DNA of 64,000 bases from UBA4416 sp963422675 (GTDB lineage: Bacteria; Bacteroidota; Bacteroidia; B-17B0; Aurantibacillaceae). Each line of letters starts with the position of its first letter. Position 1 is the stretch's first letter. The notes beneath the pieces are model-generated. The model saw only the letters and a program-made list of their open reading frames with translations, made no database searches and was not told where the DNA came from. The stretch is from the NCBI GenBank assembly GCA_963422675.2, contig CAXVYS010000013.1, positions 124,001 to 188,000 on the forward strand, given 5' to 3'. The translations under genes and the position numbers were made by a program. This document shows positions 52,506 to 61,091 of this stretch, in pieces.

Positions 52506-53261
52506 ATGAAACAAAACATGAACGGCTACAATGCCACCGACAAATGGGTTTGGGAAACCTTATTTACCCGACAAATCAAGCAATTGGAAGTATTTGCCTG
52601 CAATACTTACCTCGATTGCATTTCAAAGATGCATTCTGTACTGAATGCATCATCTATCCCTGATTTTGATAAGATTAACGATTGGTTTAAAGATCGTACA
52701 GGATGGAAAATAAAAGTGGTACCCGGTTTAATTCCTGTAGATGATTTTTTTGAATTGCTGGCTAAAAAACAATTCAGCTCTTCTACATGGCTTCGTACGC
52801 CTGAGAATTTAGATTACCTGGAAGAACCTGATATGTTTCACGATATTTTCGGACACATCCCTTTATTGTCAGACCCAACGTTTTCAGCTTTTGCCGAAGA
52901 AGTGGGAAAACTGGGTGTTAAATTAAAAGGAAATCATGAGGCTATAGTAGCCTTGCAGCGCTTATATTGGTTTACTATCGAGTTTGGTTTGATACAGGAA
53001 GAGGAGCTTAAAATTTATGGAGCAGGTATTATTTCTTCTTTTGGAGAGACTCCACGGTCTGTTTCAAAAGAGATGACTCATACGTTATTTGATTTCAAAA
53101 ATGTATTACATAAATCATTCAGAACGGATGCGATGCAGGAAGAATACGTTGTAGTAAGATCCTTTTCAGAATTAATAGATTCTTTAAAACTGATGGAAGA
53201 CTACCTGGCAGAGGATATGGTGACGAGTGAGAATAATAAAACAGAGGGTGTTAATTATTAA
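52506..53261 (+). CDS. phhA: Phenylalanine 4-monooxygenase
   Basis: A 251-residue, bacterial-size aromatic amino acid hydroxylase that converts phenylalanine to tyrosine using tetrahydropterin and O2. The iron ligands are H112 and H117 in FHDIFGHIPLL and E159 in YWFTIEFGLI; TWLRTPENLDYLEEPDMFHD and YGAGIISSFGETPRS are further family blocks. No regulatory ACT domain. The start at 52506 has a second ATG four codons on. No pterin-recycling gene (phhB) is nearby. A terminator hairpin in the leader suggests regulation by attenuation. The stop overlaps the convergent thioesterase by 4 bases. Confidence 0.93.
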   Translation: MKQNMNGYNATDKWVWETLFTRQIKQLEVFACNTYLDCISKMHSVLNASSIPDFDKINDWFKDRTGWKIKVVPGLIPVDDFFELLAKKQFSSSTWLRTPENLDYLEEPDMFHDIFGHIPLLSDPTFSAFAEEVGKLGVKLKGNHEAIVALQRLYWFTIEFGLIQEEELKIYGAGIISSFGETPRSVSKEMTHTLFDFKNVLHKSFRTDAMQEEYVVVRSFSELIDSLKLMEDYLAEDMVTSENNKTEGVNY

Positions 53262-53686
53262 ATCCCTATAAAAACTTTCTCAAAAGGGTAAGCATTAAAG
53301 GTTCCCATGGCTTTAGCAATTAGTAGATTGTTTCTGTTAGTACACATAATATCGCCGCTGGTAATAATTAAGCGCTTTCCCTGGCTTTCTACTTTTCCAA
53401 TTCCAAATAATTCGTCACCCAATAAAGAGGGAGCTAAATAATTTATTTTAAACTCAACGGTTGATACAACTTTGTTTTCTGCTACAACACTTGATAGGGC
53501 GGCAACACCTAGCACACTGTCCATTAAGGCGGCAATAACGCCTCCATGAACTGCCAGGGGGGTTGCGAGGTGTTGTTTTTGAATCGTTAAAAAATAATGA
53601 ACTACGCCGGGCTCAGGTATTTTAAAATCCATTCCCAGGCTTTTAGCATACTGGTTGTTAGCGATGTATTGCTCAATAATGGTCAT
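53258..53686 (-). CDS. PaaI-like hotdog-fold thioesterase
   Basis: A 142-residue hotdog protein (PaaI/YdiI-like) that hydrolyses acyl-CoA thioesters. The helix motif is ATPLAVHGGVIAALMDSVLGVAALS, with HGG and the catalytic-type Asp in MDS, followed by VVSTVEFKINYLAPS. The frame is open to an ATG at 53758, but that start would lie inside the pckA terminator loop; MTIIEQYIANN at 53686 gives the normal family length. The substrate is unknown. Confidence 0.85.
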   Translation of the reverse strand: MTIIEQYIANNQYAKSLGMDFKIPEPGVVHYFLTIQKQHLATPLAVHGGVIAALMDSVLGVAALSSVVAENKVVSTVEFKINYLAPSLLGDELFGIGKVESQGKRLIITSGDIMCTNRNNLLIAKAMGTFNAYPFEKVFIGI

Positions 53687-53741
53687 TTTCCGGTCGACGT
53701 TAGGTGATAAGGTGTAAATAATAGTTGGGCTCTTACAAAAC

Positions 53742-53775
53742 AAAACCCCTGACGGCATAACACATCAGGGGTTTT
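53742..53775 (-). terminator. Terminator after pckA
   Basis: AAAACCCCTGA, a 12-base loop, TCAGGGGTTTT: a perfect 11-bp stem about 20 bases beyond the pckA stop on the minus strand. Confidence 0.8.
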
Positions 53776-53793
53776 AGAATAAGGATGATTTAA

Positions 53794-55413
53794 TTAAGCG
53801 TTTTGAGTGGCAACAACTTTTGGAGCTGCTGATAAAATTTCTTCATTAGCTGCTGAAGCATATTGCTCAAAGTTTTTAATGAATTGTCCCGCTAAATTTT
53901 GTGCTGTATGGCTAAACGCTTCTTTATCTTTCCACGCATTTTGCGGTTCTAAAATATCGGTAGGCACACCAGGGCAAGCTTTAGGGAATTTTAAACCAAA
54001 ATACGGAGTTATACCATATTCTACTTTATCCAGTTCTCCGTTTAAAGCAGCTGTAATTAAAGCACGTGTATACGATAATTTAATACGGCTTCCTACTCCG
54101 TAAGAACCACCAACCCATCCGGTGTTTAATAACCAAACGTTTACATTATGTTTTTTTAATTTATCACCTAATAACTCTGCATATTTTGTAGGGTGTAAAG
54201 GTAAAAACGCTTTACCGAAACATGCAGAAAATGTAGTAGTAGGTTCAGTAATTCCCATTTCAGTTCCTGCTACTTTAGCAGTATAGCCTGAAATAAAGTT
54301 GTACATCGCCTGGCCCGTCGTTAATTTTGAAATTGGAGGTAATACACCAAAAGCATCACAGGTTAAAAAGAAAATATTTTTAGGAATATCGCCCACTGCA
54401 GGATCAACCGCATTGTCGATATAGTTGGAAGGATAACTTACACGTGTGTTTTCTGTACGTGAAATGTCAGCATAATTAACGGTAGTTGTTCCTTCGTAGT
54501 AATTAACATTCTCTAATAAAGAACCGAATTTAATGGCACTAAAAATTTGCGGTTCTTTTTCTGCAGTTAAATCAACACATTTTGCGTAGCAACCACCTTC
54601 AAAGTTAAACACTGATTTATCAGCCCATCCATGCTCATCATCACCAATTAATTTACGATTAGGATCAGCAGATAAGGTTGTTTTTCCGGTTCCTGATAAA
54701 CCAAAGAAAATAGCAGTATCTCCGTCTTTACCAATGTTTGCAGAGCAGTGCATAGAAAGCACTTTTTTCTCGTGTGGTAAAATATAATTTAATACAGCGA
54801 AAATAGATTTTTTAATTTCTCCGGTATAACCGGTTCCACCAATTAAAATCGTTTTTTTAGTGAAATTAATGATCGCAAAATTATGCTGGCGGGTTCCGTC
54901 AATTTTAGGATCAGCCATAAAACCCGGAGCATTTAAAATAACCCAGTCGTGTTTAAAGGTTTTAATTTCCTCTGTTGTTGGGCGTAAAAACAGGTTATAC
55001 GCAAATAAATTACTCCAGGGAGTTTCATTAACCACACGAATGTTAATTCTGAAAGAAGGGTCAGCACAGGCATACGCGTCTCTCACCCATACTTCTTTAT
55101 TTCCTAAGTATGCTAACATACGGTTATGTAAAGCATCAAATTTATCAGACTCAAAGCGGTTATTTACATCTCCCCACCAAACACTGTCTTTAGTGTTTTC
55201 GTCGTAAACAACAAATTTATCTTTAGGAGAGCGTCCTGTAAATTCTCCGGTATCAATTGCTAAAGCACCAACATCAGTTAATTCACCCTGGCCACGAACA
55301 ATAGTTTCTTCAACCAGTTCAGATGGATGCAAATTCCAATAAGCCATTTCTACATTTGCTAAGCCTAATTGGGCAACAGAAGCATCTTGTGCTTTTAATC
55401 CAATTTCATTCAT
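53794..55413 (-). CDS. pckA: Phosphoenolpyruvate carboxykinase (ATP)
   Basis: A 539-residue enzyme of gluconeogenesis (oxaloacetate + ATP to PEP + CO2 + ADP). FTGRSPKDKFVV near 58-69, MHCSANIGKDGDTAIFFGLSGTGKTTLSADP (P-loop at about 238-247), LIGDDEHGW and FEGGCYAKCVDL are the expected nucleotide- and metal-binding elements of the ATP-dependent type. Length is typical. A TATTTTTG box 33 bases upstream on the minus strand and a terminator downstream suggest a single-gene unit. Confidence 0.96.
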   Translation of the reverse strand: MNEIGLKAQDASVAQLGLANVEMAYWNLHPSELVEETIVRGQGELTDVGALAIDTGEFTGRSPKDKFVVYDENTKDSVWWGDVNNRFESDKFDALHNRMLAYLGNKEVWVRDAYACADPSFRINIRVVNETPWSNLFAYNLFLRPTTEEIKTFKHDWVILNAPGFMADPKIDGTRQHNFAIINFTKKTILIGGTGYTGEIKKSIFAVLNYILPHEKKVLSMHCSANIGKDGDTAIFFGLSGTGKTTLSADPNRKLIGDDEHGWADKSVFNFEGGCYAKCVDLTAEKEPQIFSAIKFGSLLENVNYYEGTTTVNYADISRTENTRVSYPSNYIDNAVDPAVGDIPKNIFFLTCDAFGVLPPISKLTTGQAMYNFISGYTAKVAGTEMGITEPTTTFSACFGKAFLPLHPTKYAELLGDKLKKHNVNVWLLNTGWVGGSYGVGSRIKLSYTRALITAALNGELDKVEYGITPYFGLKFPKACPGVPTDILEPQNAWKDKEAFSHTAQNLAGQFIKNFEQYASAANEEILSAAPKVVATQNA

Positions 55414-55445
55414 TATAAAAAGAATTTAGTTTTTAGTTTAGGCTG

Positions 55446-55453
55446 CAAAAATA
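55446..55453 (-). promoter_or_regulatory. -7 promoter box of pckA
   Basis: The minus strand reads TATTTTTG (TAnnTTTG), giving a leader of about 27 bases. It is immediately downstream of the terminator of the preceding minus-strand gene. Confidence 0.5.
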
Positions 55454-55454
55454 C

Positions 55455-55486
55455 AAAAAAAATCGGGCTATTCCTGACCCGATTTT
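55455..55486 (-). terminator. Terminator of the smpB-lipoprotein unit
   Basis: Minus strand: AAAATCGGG, a 10-base loop, CCCGATTTT followed by more T. It lies about 40 bases past the stop of the small lipoprotein gene. Confidence 0.75.
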
Positions 55487-55525
55487 CCACAATTTTAACA
55501 TGAAAACTTCTTTTTTGTTGAAAAA

Positions 55526-55924
55526 TTATCTGCCGTTATGTTGGCAAACTGCATTTTCCGATATTATTATCAAATCTCCACCCTCTGTAAGCTTTTTTAT
55601 ATGGCTTATAAACTCTGTTTGTTCCTTTTTAGTTAGCTCTTTAAGAGTAAAACAATAATCAGCTTCTCCTTCACGGCCCCATATCACTTTTTTACTAAGC
55701 GGTTTTTTGGGATGTGCTTCAATATAGGCTAATACCGCGGTTTTTTGGTCAGAATTAGTGCCTGCTCCTCTGCTGATAAATGAAAGGATAAGGCGAAATG
55801 GTTGCGTCTTAAAATCGCCACTATTTTCCGTAGCGGAACCTGCCGTAGATTCTTTGGATGTTTTACAGGAAATAGAAGTAAGGGCAAGGCTTATAATAGA
55901 TGCTAAAATGAATAGATATTTCAT
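55526..55924 (-). CDS. Small hypothetical lipoprotein (132 aa)
   Basis: A lipoprotein with signal MKYLFILASIISLALTSISC (Cys at 20). The mature part is a Ser/Thr/Glu-rich linker (about 22-40) followed by FRLILSFISRGAGTNSDQKTAVLAYIEAHPKKPLSKKVIWGREGEADYCFTL, then a helical segment and a C-terminal CQHNGR. I do not recognise the family. It lies 43 bases after smpB on the same strand and probably shares its transcript, since no promoter box was found between them and a terminator follows. Confidence 0.65.
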   Translation of the reverse strand: MKYLFILASIISLALTSISCKTSKESTAGSATENSGDFKTQPFRLILSFISRGAGTNSDQKTAVLAYIEAHPKKPLSKKVIWGREGEADYCFTLKELTKKEQTEFISHIKKLTEGGDLIIISENAVCQHNGR

Positions 55925-55967
55925 ATATGTTAAAATTTAGTAAAGTAGTTCAATTATTACACCGAAG

Positions 55968-56426
55968 TTATTTGAATTTCTGGTTCATTTCCCTGTTAAG
56001 ATCTTTTGTTTTAAGATCCTCCCGTTTATCATAGTTCTTTTTCCCTTTAGCAACAGCTATTTCCACTTTGGCATAACCGCTATCAGAGGTAAATAATACC
56101 GTAGGAATAATGGTTAACCCTTTATCCTGCATCTTTTTCTGCAATTTAATCAACTCCTGTTTACTGAGTAATAGTTTACGTTCGCGGGTGGGTTCGTGGT
56201 TATATAAATTACCTTCAGTATAAATACTGATGTTTAAGCTTTTTATAAATAACTCACCATTTCTGAAATAACAAAAGCTATCTACTAAAGAGGCTTTGCC
56301 TTCTCTAATGGCTTTTATTTCAGTACCAACTAAAACAATACCCGCGGTATACTTTTCAATAAAACTATAATCGAAACTGGCTCTACGGTTTTTGATTGAT
56401 ATTTTTTGCTGTATATTTGGCTTCAC
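55968..56426 (-). CDS. smpB: SsrA-binding protein SmpB
   Basis: A 152-residue protein that delivers tmRNA to stalled ribosomes (trans-translation). RRASFDYSFIEKYTAGIVLVGTEIKAIREGKASLVDSF is the family core; HEPTRERKLLLSKQEL and VKYGYA-like KVEIAVAKGKKNYDKREDLK follow, and the basic C-terminal tail is present. A TATCTTTG box lies about 55 bases upstream on the minus strand. tmRNA itself was not seen in the window. Confidence 0.95.
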   Translation of the reverse strand: MKPNIQQKISIKNRRASFDYSFIEKYTAGIVLVGTEIKAIREGKASLVDSFCYFRNGELFIKSLNISIYTEGNLYNHEPTRERKLLLSKQELIKLQKKMQDKGLTIIPTVLFTSDSGYAKVEIAVAKGKKNYDKREDLKTKDLNREMNQKFK

Positions 56427-56480
56427 ATTTTTACAATTAGTTCATCAATACAAGTTTGTTTTAAAAACTGTTTTGAACAG

Positions 56481-56488
56481 CAAAGATA
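56481..56488 (-). promoter_or_regulatory. -7 promoter box of smpB
   Basis: The minus strand reads TATCTTTG (TAnnTTTG) in the 78-base gap between smpB and the divergent GNAT gene, giving a leader of about 48 bases. Confidence 0.45.
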
Positions 56489-56504
56489 CATAAATACTTA
56501 AAGT

Positions 56505-56996
56505 ATGATACACTTAAATTTAGCTGAAGAAACAGATTTAGACCGCATTGCAAAGATGGCGCATGATATTTGGAATGCGCATTATGTGGAGATGGTAGGG
56601 CAGGAGCAGGTGAATTATATGTTGGCTAAATTCTATAATCGTCAAAGCCTGGTAGAGCAATTACTTAAAAAGAAGCATCGGTTTTATTTAATAGAACATC
56701 AAAATGAAACGATTGGTTTTTTATCGGTAAGCTCCGAAAATGAGTCTGATTATTTTTTGCATAAATTTTATATTTATAGTGATCGATCAAACTCAGGGAT
56801 AGGTACACAAGCACTTCATGCGATCATCCATTTAACAAAAGCTAAAACCCTGACTCTTACTGTTAATAGACAGAATTTTAAATCCATTAATTTTTATTTT
56901 AAAAATGGGTTTAAAATTAACAGCGTAGAAGATTTTGATATTGGAAATGGTTATGAAATGAATGATTTTGTGATGCAGAAAATAGTGAAAGCATAA
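56505..56996 (+). CDS. GNAT family N-acetyltransferase
   Basis: A 163-residue GNAT protein. LHKFYIYSDRSNSGIGTQALHAIIHL (about 86-111) holds the acetyl-CoA loop (S-G-I-G-T), and TVNRQNFKSINFYFKNGFKINSVEDFDIGNGYEMNDFVMQK is the C-terminal alpha-4/beta-6 part typical of this subgroup, whose members often carry the final YxMxDFVM motif. The substrate is unknown. It is divergent from smpB and about 100 bases ahead of the DUF4290-murA pair. Confidence 0.85.
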   Translation: MIHLNLAEETDLDRIAKMAHDIWNAHYVEMVGQEQVNYMLAKFYNRQSLVEQLLKKKHRFYLIEHQNETIGFLSVSSENESDYFLHKFYIYSDRSNSGIGTQALHAIIHLTKAKTLTLTVNRQNFKSINFYFKNGFKINSVEDFDIGNGYEMNDFVMQKIVKA

Positions 56997-57100
56997 CCAT
57001 TTTAACCCATCTTTATTAACAGTTATTTTCTTTATATCTATTCAGATATTGCCACCATTTATTTGTTAAAAATCAGTATATTTAAGCTTTTATAAACTAT

Positions 57101-57790
57101 ATGGAATACAACACTCAACTTCCTCATTTACAGATCCCCGAATATGGAAGAAATATACAGGTAATGATTGATCATTGCATTACCATTGAAGACCGTGACG
57201 AACGTAACAAATGTGCTAAGGCAATTATTCAAATTATGGGGCAGCTTAATCCGCATTTGCGCGATATTGCTGATTTTACGCATAAATTATGGGATCATTT
57301 ATTTTTGATTTCTAAATTCAAATTAGATGTTGATTCGCCTTATCCACGTCCAAATGCGGAAACATTTACAACTAAACCGGCTATTGTTCCTTATCCTGCA
57401 ACAAAAATAAGATACAAACACTACGGTAAAACCATTGAGCGGATTATTGATGTGGCTAAAACTTATGAAGAAGGCCCTGAGAAAAAAGAATTATCGAGAT
57501 TGATCGCTAATCACTTAAAAAAATCTTACGTAAACTGGAATAAAGATTCGGTTACCGATGATGTGATTTTTAAGCAATTTAAAGAAATGACCAATAATGA
57601 ATTGGTCATTGATGAAAGCTCTGCCTTAACGCACGCCAATGAGCTTAAAAACAAAAATCATAACAACCAAATGCCTATTACGGTTAATGCCGGTGGTGGA
57701 GGCGGTAACAATAGCAATAAAAGCCGTTTTAAAAAGAACAAAAATAAATTCAAGCACAGAAGCAATAATAACAATACTAATAACCGTTAA
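57101..57790 (+). CDS. DUF4290 family protein
   Basis: A 229-residue cytosolic protein of the Bacteroidota-specific DUF4290 family (MEYNTQLPHLQIPEYGRNIQVMIDHCITIEDRDERNKCAKAIIQIMGQLNPHLRD, then LWDHLFLISKFKLDVDSPYP). The first 180 residues are helical. The C-terminal 35 residues are low complexity: a Gly run followed by Asn/Lys/Arg-rich sequence, which could bind RNA or another polyanion. The function is unknown. It lies 15 bases before murA in the same direction, an order that recurs in the phylum. Confidence 0.85.
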   Translation: MEYNTQLPHLQIPEYGRNIQVMIDHCITIEDRDERNKCAKAIIQIMGQLNPHLRDIADFTHKLWDHLFLISKFKLDVDSPYPRPNAETFTTKPAIVPYPATKIRYKHYGKTIERIIDVAKTYEEGPEKKELSRLIANHLKKSYVNWNKDSVTDDVIFKQFKEMTNNELVIDESSALTHANELKNKNHNNQMPITVNAGGGGGNNSNKSRFKKNKNKFKHRSNNNNTNNR

Positions 57791-57805
57791 TCCTAAACGT
57801 ATTAT

Positions 57806-59116
57806 ATGGCAATTTTTGAAGTTACAGGAGGCAAGCAATTAAAAGGAGATATTATCCCACAGGGAGCAAAAAATGAAGCATTGCAAATTTTATGTGCCGT
57901 TTTATTAACCCCCGAAAAAGTAACGATTAGTAATATTCCTGATATTGTTGACATCAATAAACTGATTGATTTGTTGAGTGATTTAGGGGTAAAGGTTGAA
58001 AAAACAGGGCACGAAGAATATACGTTCCAATCTGATGAAATAAATGTTGATTATTTGGTATCTCCTGAATTTAAAACAAAAGGAGGAGGCTTAAGAGGAT
58101 CAACCATGATTATTGGCCCTATGCTGGCTCGCTTTGGAAGAGCTTATATGCCTAAGCCCGGCGGAGATAAAATTGGCCGTCGTCGTATGGATACTCATTT
58201 CATTGGCTTCGAAAATTTAGGGGCAAAGTTTGAATACGATAGTGATACCGAAAATTTTAAAGTTACTGCCAAAAAATTAAAAGGGGCATACATGCTTTTG
58301 GATGAAGCATCTGTAACAGGAACTGCCAATATTTTAATGGCAGCCGTTTTAGCAGAAGGAACCACCACCATTTATAATGCAGCCTGCGAACCTTATTTAC
58401 AGCAACTCTGTAAAATGCTCAATGCCATGGGCGCAAAAATAAGTGGAGTAGGGTCCAACTTATTAACGATTGAAGGAGTTACTTCGTTAAAAGGGACAAC
58501 ACACCGCATTTTGCCGGATATGATTGAGATTGGCTCTTTTATTGGCTTAGCAGCCATGACTCAGTCAGAAATTACCATTAAGGATGTTTCCTATGATAAT
58601 TTAGGATGTATTCCAAAAGTGTTTTCCCGATTAGGAATTCAGATGGAACGCCGTGGAGATGATATTTATATCCCTTCACAGGAACATTATGAAATCGATA
58701 CCTTTATTGATGGTTCCATGCTTACCGTGGCGGATGCTATATGGCCCGGTTTTACCCCCGATTTGTTAAGTATTATATTGGTTACAGCTATTCAGGCGCG
58801 TGGCAATATGTTGGTGCATCAAAAAATGTTTGAGAGCCGTTTATTTTTTGTCGATAAATTAATTGAAATGGGAGCGCAGATCATTTTGTGCGACCCACAC
58901 CGTGCAACCGTTATGGGGCTTGATAGAAAAGTTCAGTTGCGTGCCATACAAATGGCATCACCTGATATCAGGGCCGGTGTTGCTTTATTAATTGCGGCAA
59001 TGAGCGCAAAAGGAAAAAGTACTATTTTCAATATTAACCAGATAGACAGAGGGTATCAAAAAATTGATACACGATTAAACGCTATAGGTGCTGAAATTAT
59101 CAGAAAAGACCGTTAA
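57806..59116 (+). CDS. murA: UDP-N-acetylglucosamine 1-carboxyvinyltransferase (MurA) with Asp in place of the active-site Cys
   Basis: A 436-residue enzyme for the first committed step of peptidoglycan synthesis: PEP is joined to UDP-GlcNAc. K22-N23 (PQGAKNEAL), RGSTMIIGPMLARFGRA (97-113), and LPDMIEIGSFIGLAAMT are all as expected. At the position of Cys115 in E. coli MurA (PGGCxIG) this protein reads PGGDKIGRRRMD, with D121. The Cys-to-Asp exchange is known in some bacteria to keep activity but prevent fosfomycin attack. It is in an operon-like arrangement behind the DUF4290 gene. Confidence 0.95.
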   Translation: MAIFEVTGGKQLKGDIIPQGAKNEALQILCAVLLTPEKVTISNIPDIVDINKLIDLLSDLGVKVEKTGHEEYTFQSDEINVDYLVSPEFKTKGGGLRGSTMIIGPMLARFGRAYMPKPGGDKIGRRRMDTHFIGFENLGAKFEYDSDTENFKVTAKKLKGAYMLLDEASVTGTANILMAAVLAEGTTTIYNAACEPYLQQLCKMLNAMGAKISGVGSNLLTIEGVTSLKGTTHRILPDMIEIGSFIGLAAMTQSEITIKDVSYDNLGCIPKVFSRLGIQMERRGDDIYIPSQEHYEIDTFIDGSMLTVADAIWPGFTPDLLSIILVTAIQARGNMLVHQKMFESRLFFVDKLIEMGAQIILCDPHRATVMGLDRKVQLRAIQMASPDIRAGVALLIAAMSAKGKSTIFNINQIDRGYQKIDTRLNAIGAEIIRKDR

Positions 59117-59205
59117 GGATGAAATAACCATCATTTTCTGGGGAATAAGTAATAAATGATGATGGGCATATTTTTTGCTGAAGTATAAATAACAGAAACC
59201 GACTT

Positions 59206-59823
59206 ATGAAATTATATATTACTGCTTTTTTAATTTTAGCATCAGCCTGTTTGCTGACAAACTGTAAATCTAAAAAAGACACAGCCAAAACAGCTGCAAC
59301 AACTACAGATACTGATGTATCTCCTAAATCGACTGATACAAAAGCGGATAAAGGAAGTATCAGGGTAGATGTGGTTGTAGGGCTGAATTTAGGAAACCAG
59401 GCTCCTGAAATTGAAATGGCCGACCCTACAGGGAAAATCATTAAATTATCCTCCTTAAGGGGCAAATTAGTGTTGATTGATTTTTGGGCCAGCTGGTGTG
59501 GGCCTTGCCGGGCCGAGAACCCTACAGTGGTTGCTACTTATGCTGCTAACCATAATGAAAAATTTATGAATGGCCAGGGCTTTGAAATATTAAGTGTGTC
59601 GTTGGATTCTGATAAAGATAAATGGATCAAAGCTATTGAAAAAGACAAACTCATTTGGCCATACCATGTAAGTGATTTACTATTTTGGAGCAATGCTGCT
59701 GCTGTTAAATACCAGGTACAAGGTATTCCAACTAATTTTTTAGTAGATCAACGTGGCATCATTATAGCTAAGAACTTAAGAGGCGAGGCACTACCCGCTA
59801 AAATACAATCCTTTAAAAAATAA
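59206..59823 (+). CDS. TlpA-like thiol-disulphide oxidoreductase lipoprotein
   Basis: A 205-residue lipoprotein (LLTNC, lipidated Cys at 20) with a Thr/Asp/Lys-rich linker to about 52. The thioredoxin domain follows: GNQAPEIEMADPTGKIIKLSSLRGKLVLIDFWASWCGPCRAENP, redox motif WCGPC at 97-101, and the cis-Pro region GIPTNFLVDQRGII. It is probably anchored in the periplasm, reducing or oxidising disulphides. It is the first of four genes with thioredoxin-like folds or remnants; the next three have lost the redox cysteines. A TAnnnTTTG box lies at 59169-59177. Confidence 0.88.
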   Translation: MKLYITAFLILASACLLTNCKSKKDTAKTAATTTDTDVSPKSTDTKADKGSIRVDVVVGLNLGNQAPEIEMADPTGKIIKLSSLRGKLVLIDFWASWCGPCRAENPTVVATYAANHNEKFMNGQGFEILSVSLDSDKDKWIKAIEKDKLIWPYHVSDLLFWSNAAAVKYQVQGIPTNFLVDQRGIIIAKNLRGEALPAKIQSFKK

Positions 59824-59843
59824 AATATATTTCAATTATTCAA

Positions 59844-61091
59844 ATGAAAACTTTACTTTTTACCATATCTTTTTCTTTTTTTAGTTTCCTTTTGGTATCT
59901 CAGGATCAATCGACAGGGCTAAATGTAAATGATAAATGCCCTTCTATTGTTGTTACTACCTCAGAAAACTCTATTCAAAGTTTCAATTTTCCTTACAATA
60001 ATAAAATCATGCTGATCCATTTTTGGTCATCATCAACGTCAAAATCATTAGCCAACTTTTATAAATATTCCCTTATTCAAAAAAAATATTCCGCGGAGCC
60101 CTACAAAACATGCGATGGCTTTGAAATGTTAACAATAGCCTTGCAGAGCGATAGAAATGCATGGCAACAGGATATTGCCAAATATAGACTCGAATCAATA
60201 AACAATGGTATTTGCTTAAAAGGGTTTAATGATTTTTATATTAAAAGTTTTAAGTTAAACGAGGTTCCCACAACGTTATTGGTTAATGAGTTTGGAAAAA
60301 TCATCTTTATAAATCCGGATGTAAATACCATTATCAATTATCTGGATGAAAGAAGAGACTTTGCAAGTGACATGAAGCCATCTACTAAAATAAGCGGTAA
60401 GATTTTAGTAAGGTCAGCCACTATAACTCCATTGGTTAATGAGAAGATCTATTTAATAAACGATCAAAAAGATACGGTTCAAACAACCACTACAAATGAA
60501 AACGGGAAATTTACGCTCAATAATTCCAATATGGCCGGTTTAACCTTAAACATTCATAAAAGTGAAAAGATTAAAGAAGATGACAATCTATTACTGGCCA
60601 ATGAAAAAGGAATAATTGTTTCTGAATTTGATAAGGGAGAAACGTGTTTCTCCTATAAATTACTGGATATTGAATTATCATTTTTAAAACCGTTGAACGA
60701 GCCACAGGATGTTAAACTCAAAACGTTTATCAAGGAATTATATTTCAGTGAAAATTTATACGAGAATGGTGGATTTGCTTTATCGGAAAAATCAAAATCA
60801 AAATTAGATGTGTTATTGGTGAAATTAAAAAATTACCCTAAGGCGGTTGTTGAGATTATTTCTCATTCGGATTGTAGAGGCAACAGTGAAAATAATAAAG
60901 CGCTTTCTTTAAAACGGTCTGCATCGGTAGCGAGTTATTTTGCATCGAAAGGCCTGGCAAAAAGCAGGATGAAAGTGATTGGAAAAGGAGAAGAAGAACC
61001 TTTGAATCGCTGTATTGATGGAGTAGAATGTAGTGAAGAAGAGTTGAATGTTAACAGGAGAACAGAATTTATATTTTACCAGAATGAATAA
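59844..61091 (+). CDS. Three-part protein: redox-dead thioredoxin-like + carboxypeptidase-regulatory-like + OmpA domain (copy 1)
   Basis: A 415-residue exported protein (signal 1-19, ending LLVSQ). Residues about 22-165 look like a TlpA-type thioredoxin fold, but the redox site is HFWSSSTSKS (59-68) with no cysteine pair; the cis-Pro region EVPTTLLVNEFGKIIF is kept. About 180-270 is a small beta-sandwich (KISGKILVRSATITPLVNEKIYLIN...TTTNENGKFTL). About 305-415 is an OmpA peptidoglycan-binding domain (IISHSDCRGNSENNKALSLKRSASVASYF) with a Cys-containing loop (NRCIDGVECSEEE) and NRRTEF end. Likely a periplasmic or outer-membrane protein tethered to peptidoglycan. Confidence 0.75.
   Translation: MKTLLFTISFSFFSFLLVSQDQSTGLNVNDKCPSIVVTTSENSIQSFNFPYNNKIMLIHFWSSSTSKSLANFYKYSLIQKKYSAEPYKTCDGFEMLTIALQSDRNAWQQDIAKYRLESINNGICLKGFNDFYIKSFKLNEVPTTLLVNEFGKIIFINPDVNTIINYLDERRDFASDMKPSTKISGKILVRSATITPLVNEKIYLINDQKDTVQTTTTNENGKFTLNNSNMAGLTLNIHKSEKIKEDDNLLLANEKGIIVSEFDKGETCFSYKLLDIELSFLKPLNEPQDVKLKTFIKELYFSENLYENGGFALSEKSKSKLDVLLVKLKNYPKAVVEIISHSDCRGNSENNKALSLKRSASVASYFASKGLAKSRMKVIGKGEEEPLNRCIDGVECSEEELNVNRRTEFIFYQNE

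Noticed and set aside
53687..53758. Longer N-terminus of the PaaI-like thioesterase
   Set aside because: That start lies in the loop of the pckA terminator, and the extra residues do not belong to the hotdog family.
59117..59205. Terminator after murA (CCATCATTT with AAATGATGATGG)
   Set aside because: The arms pair only with a shifted repeat and an interruption, and a T-run comes several bases later; plausible but not strong enough to list.
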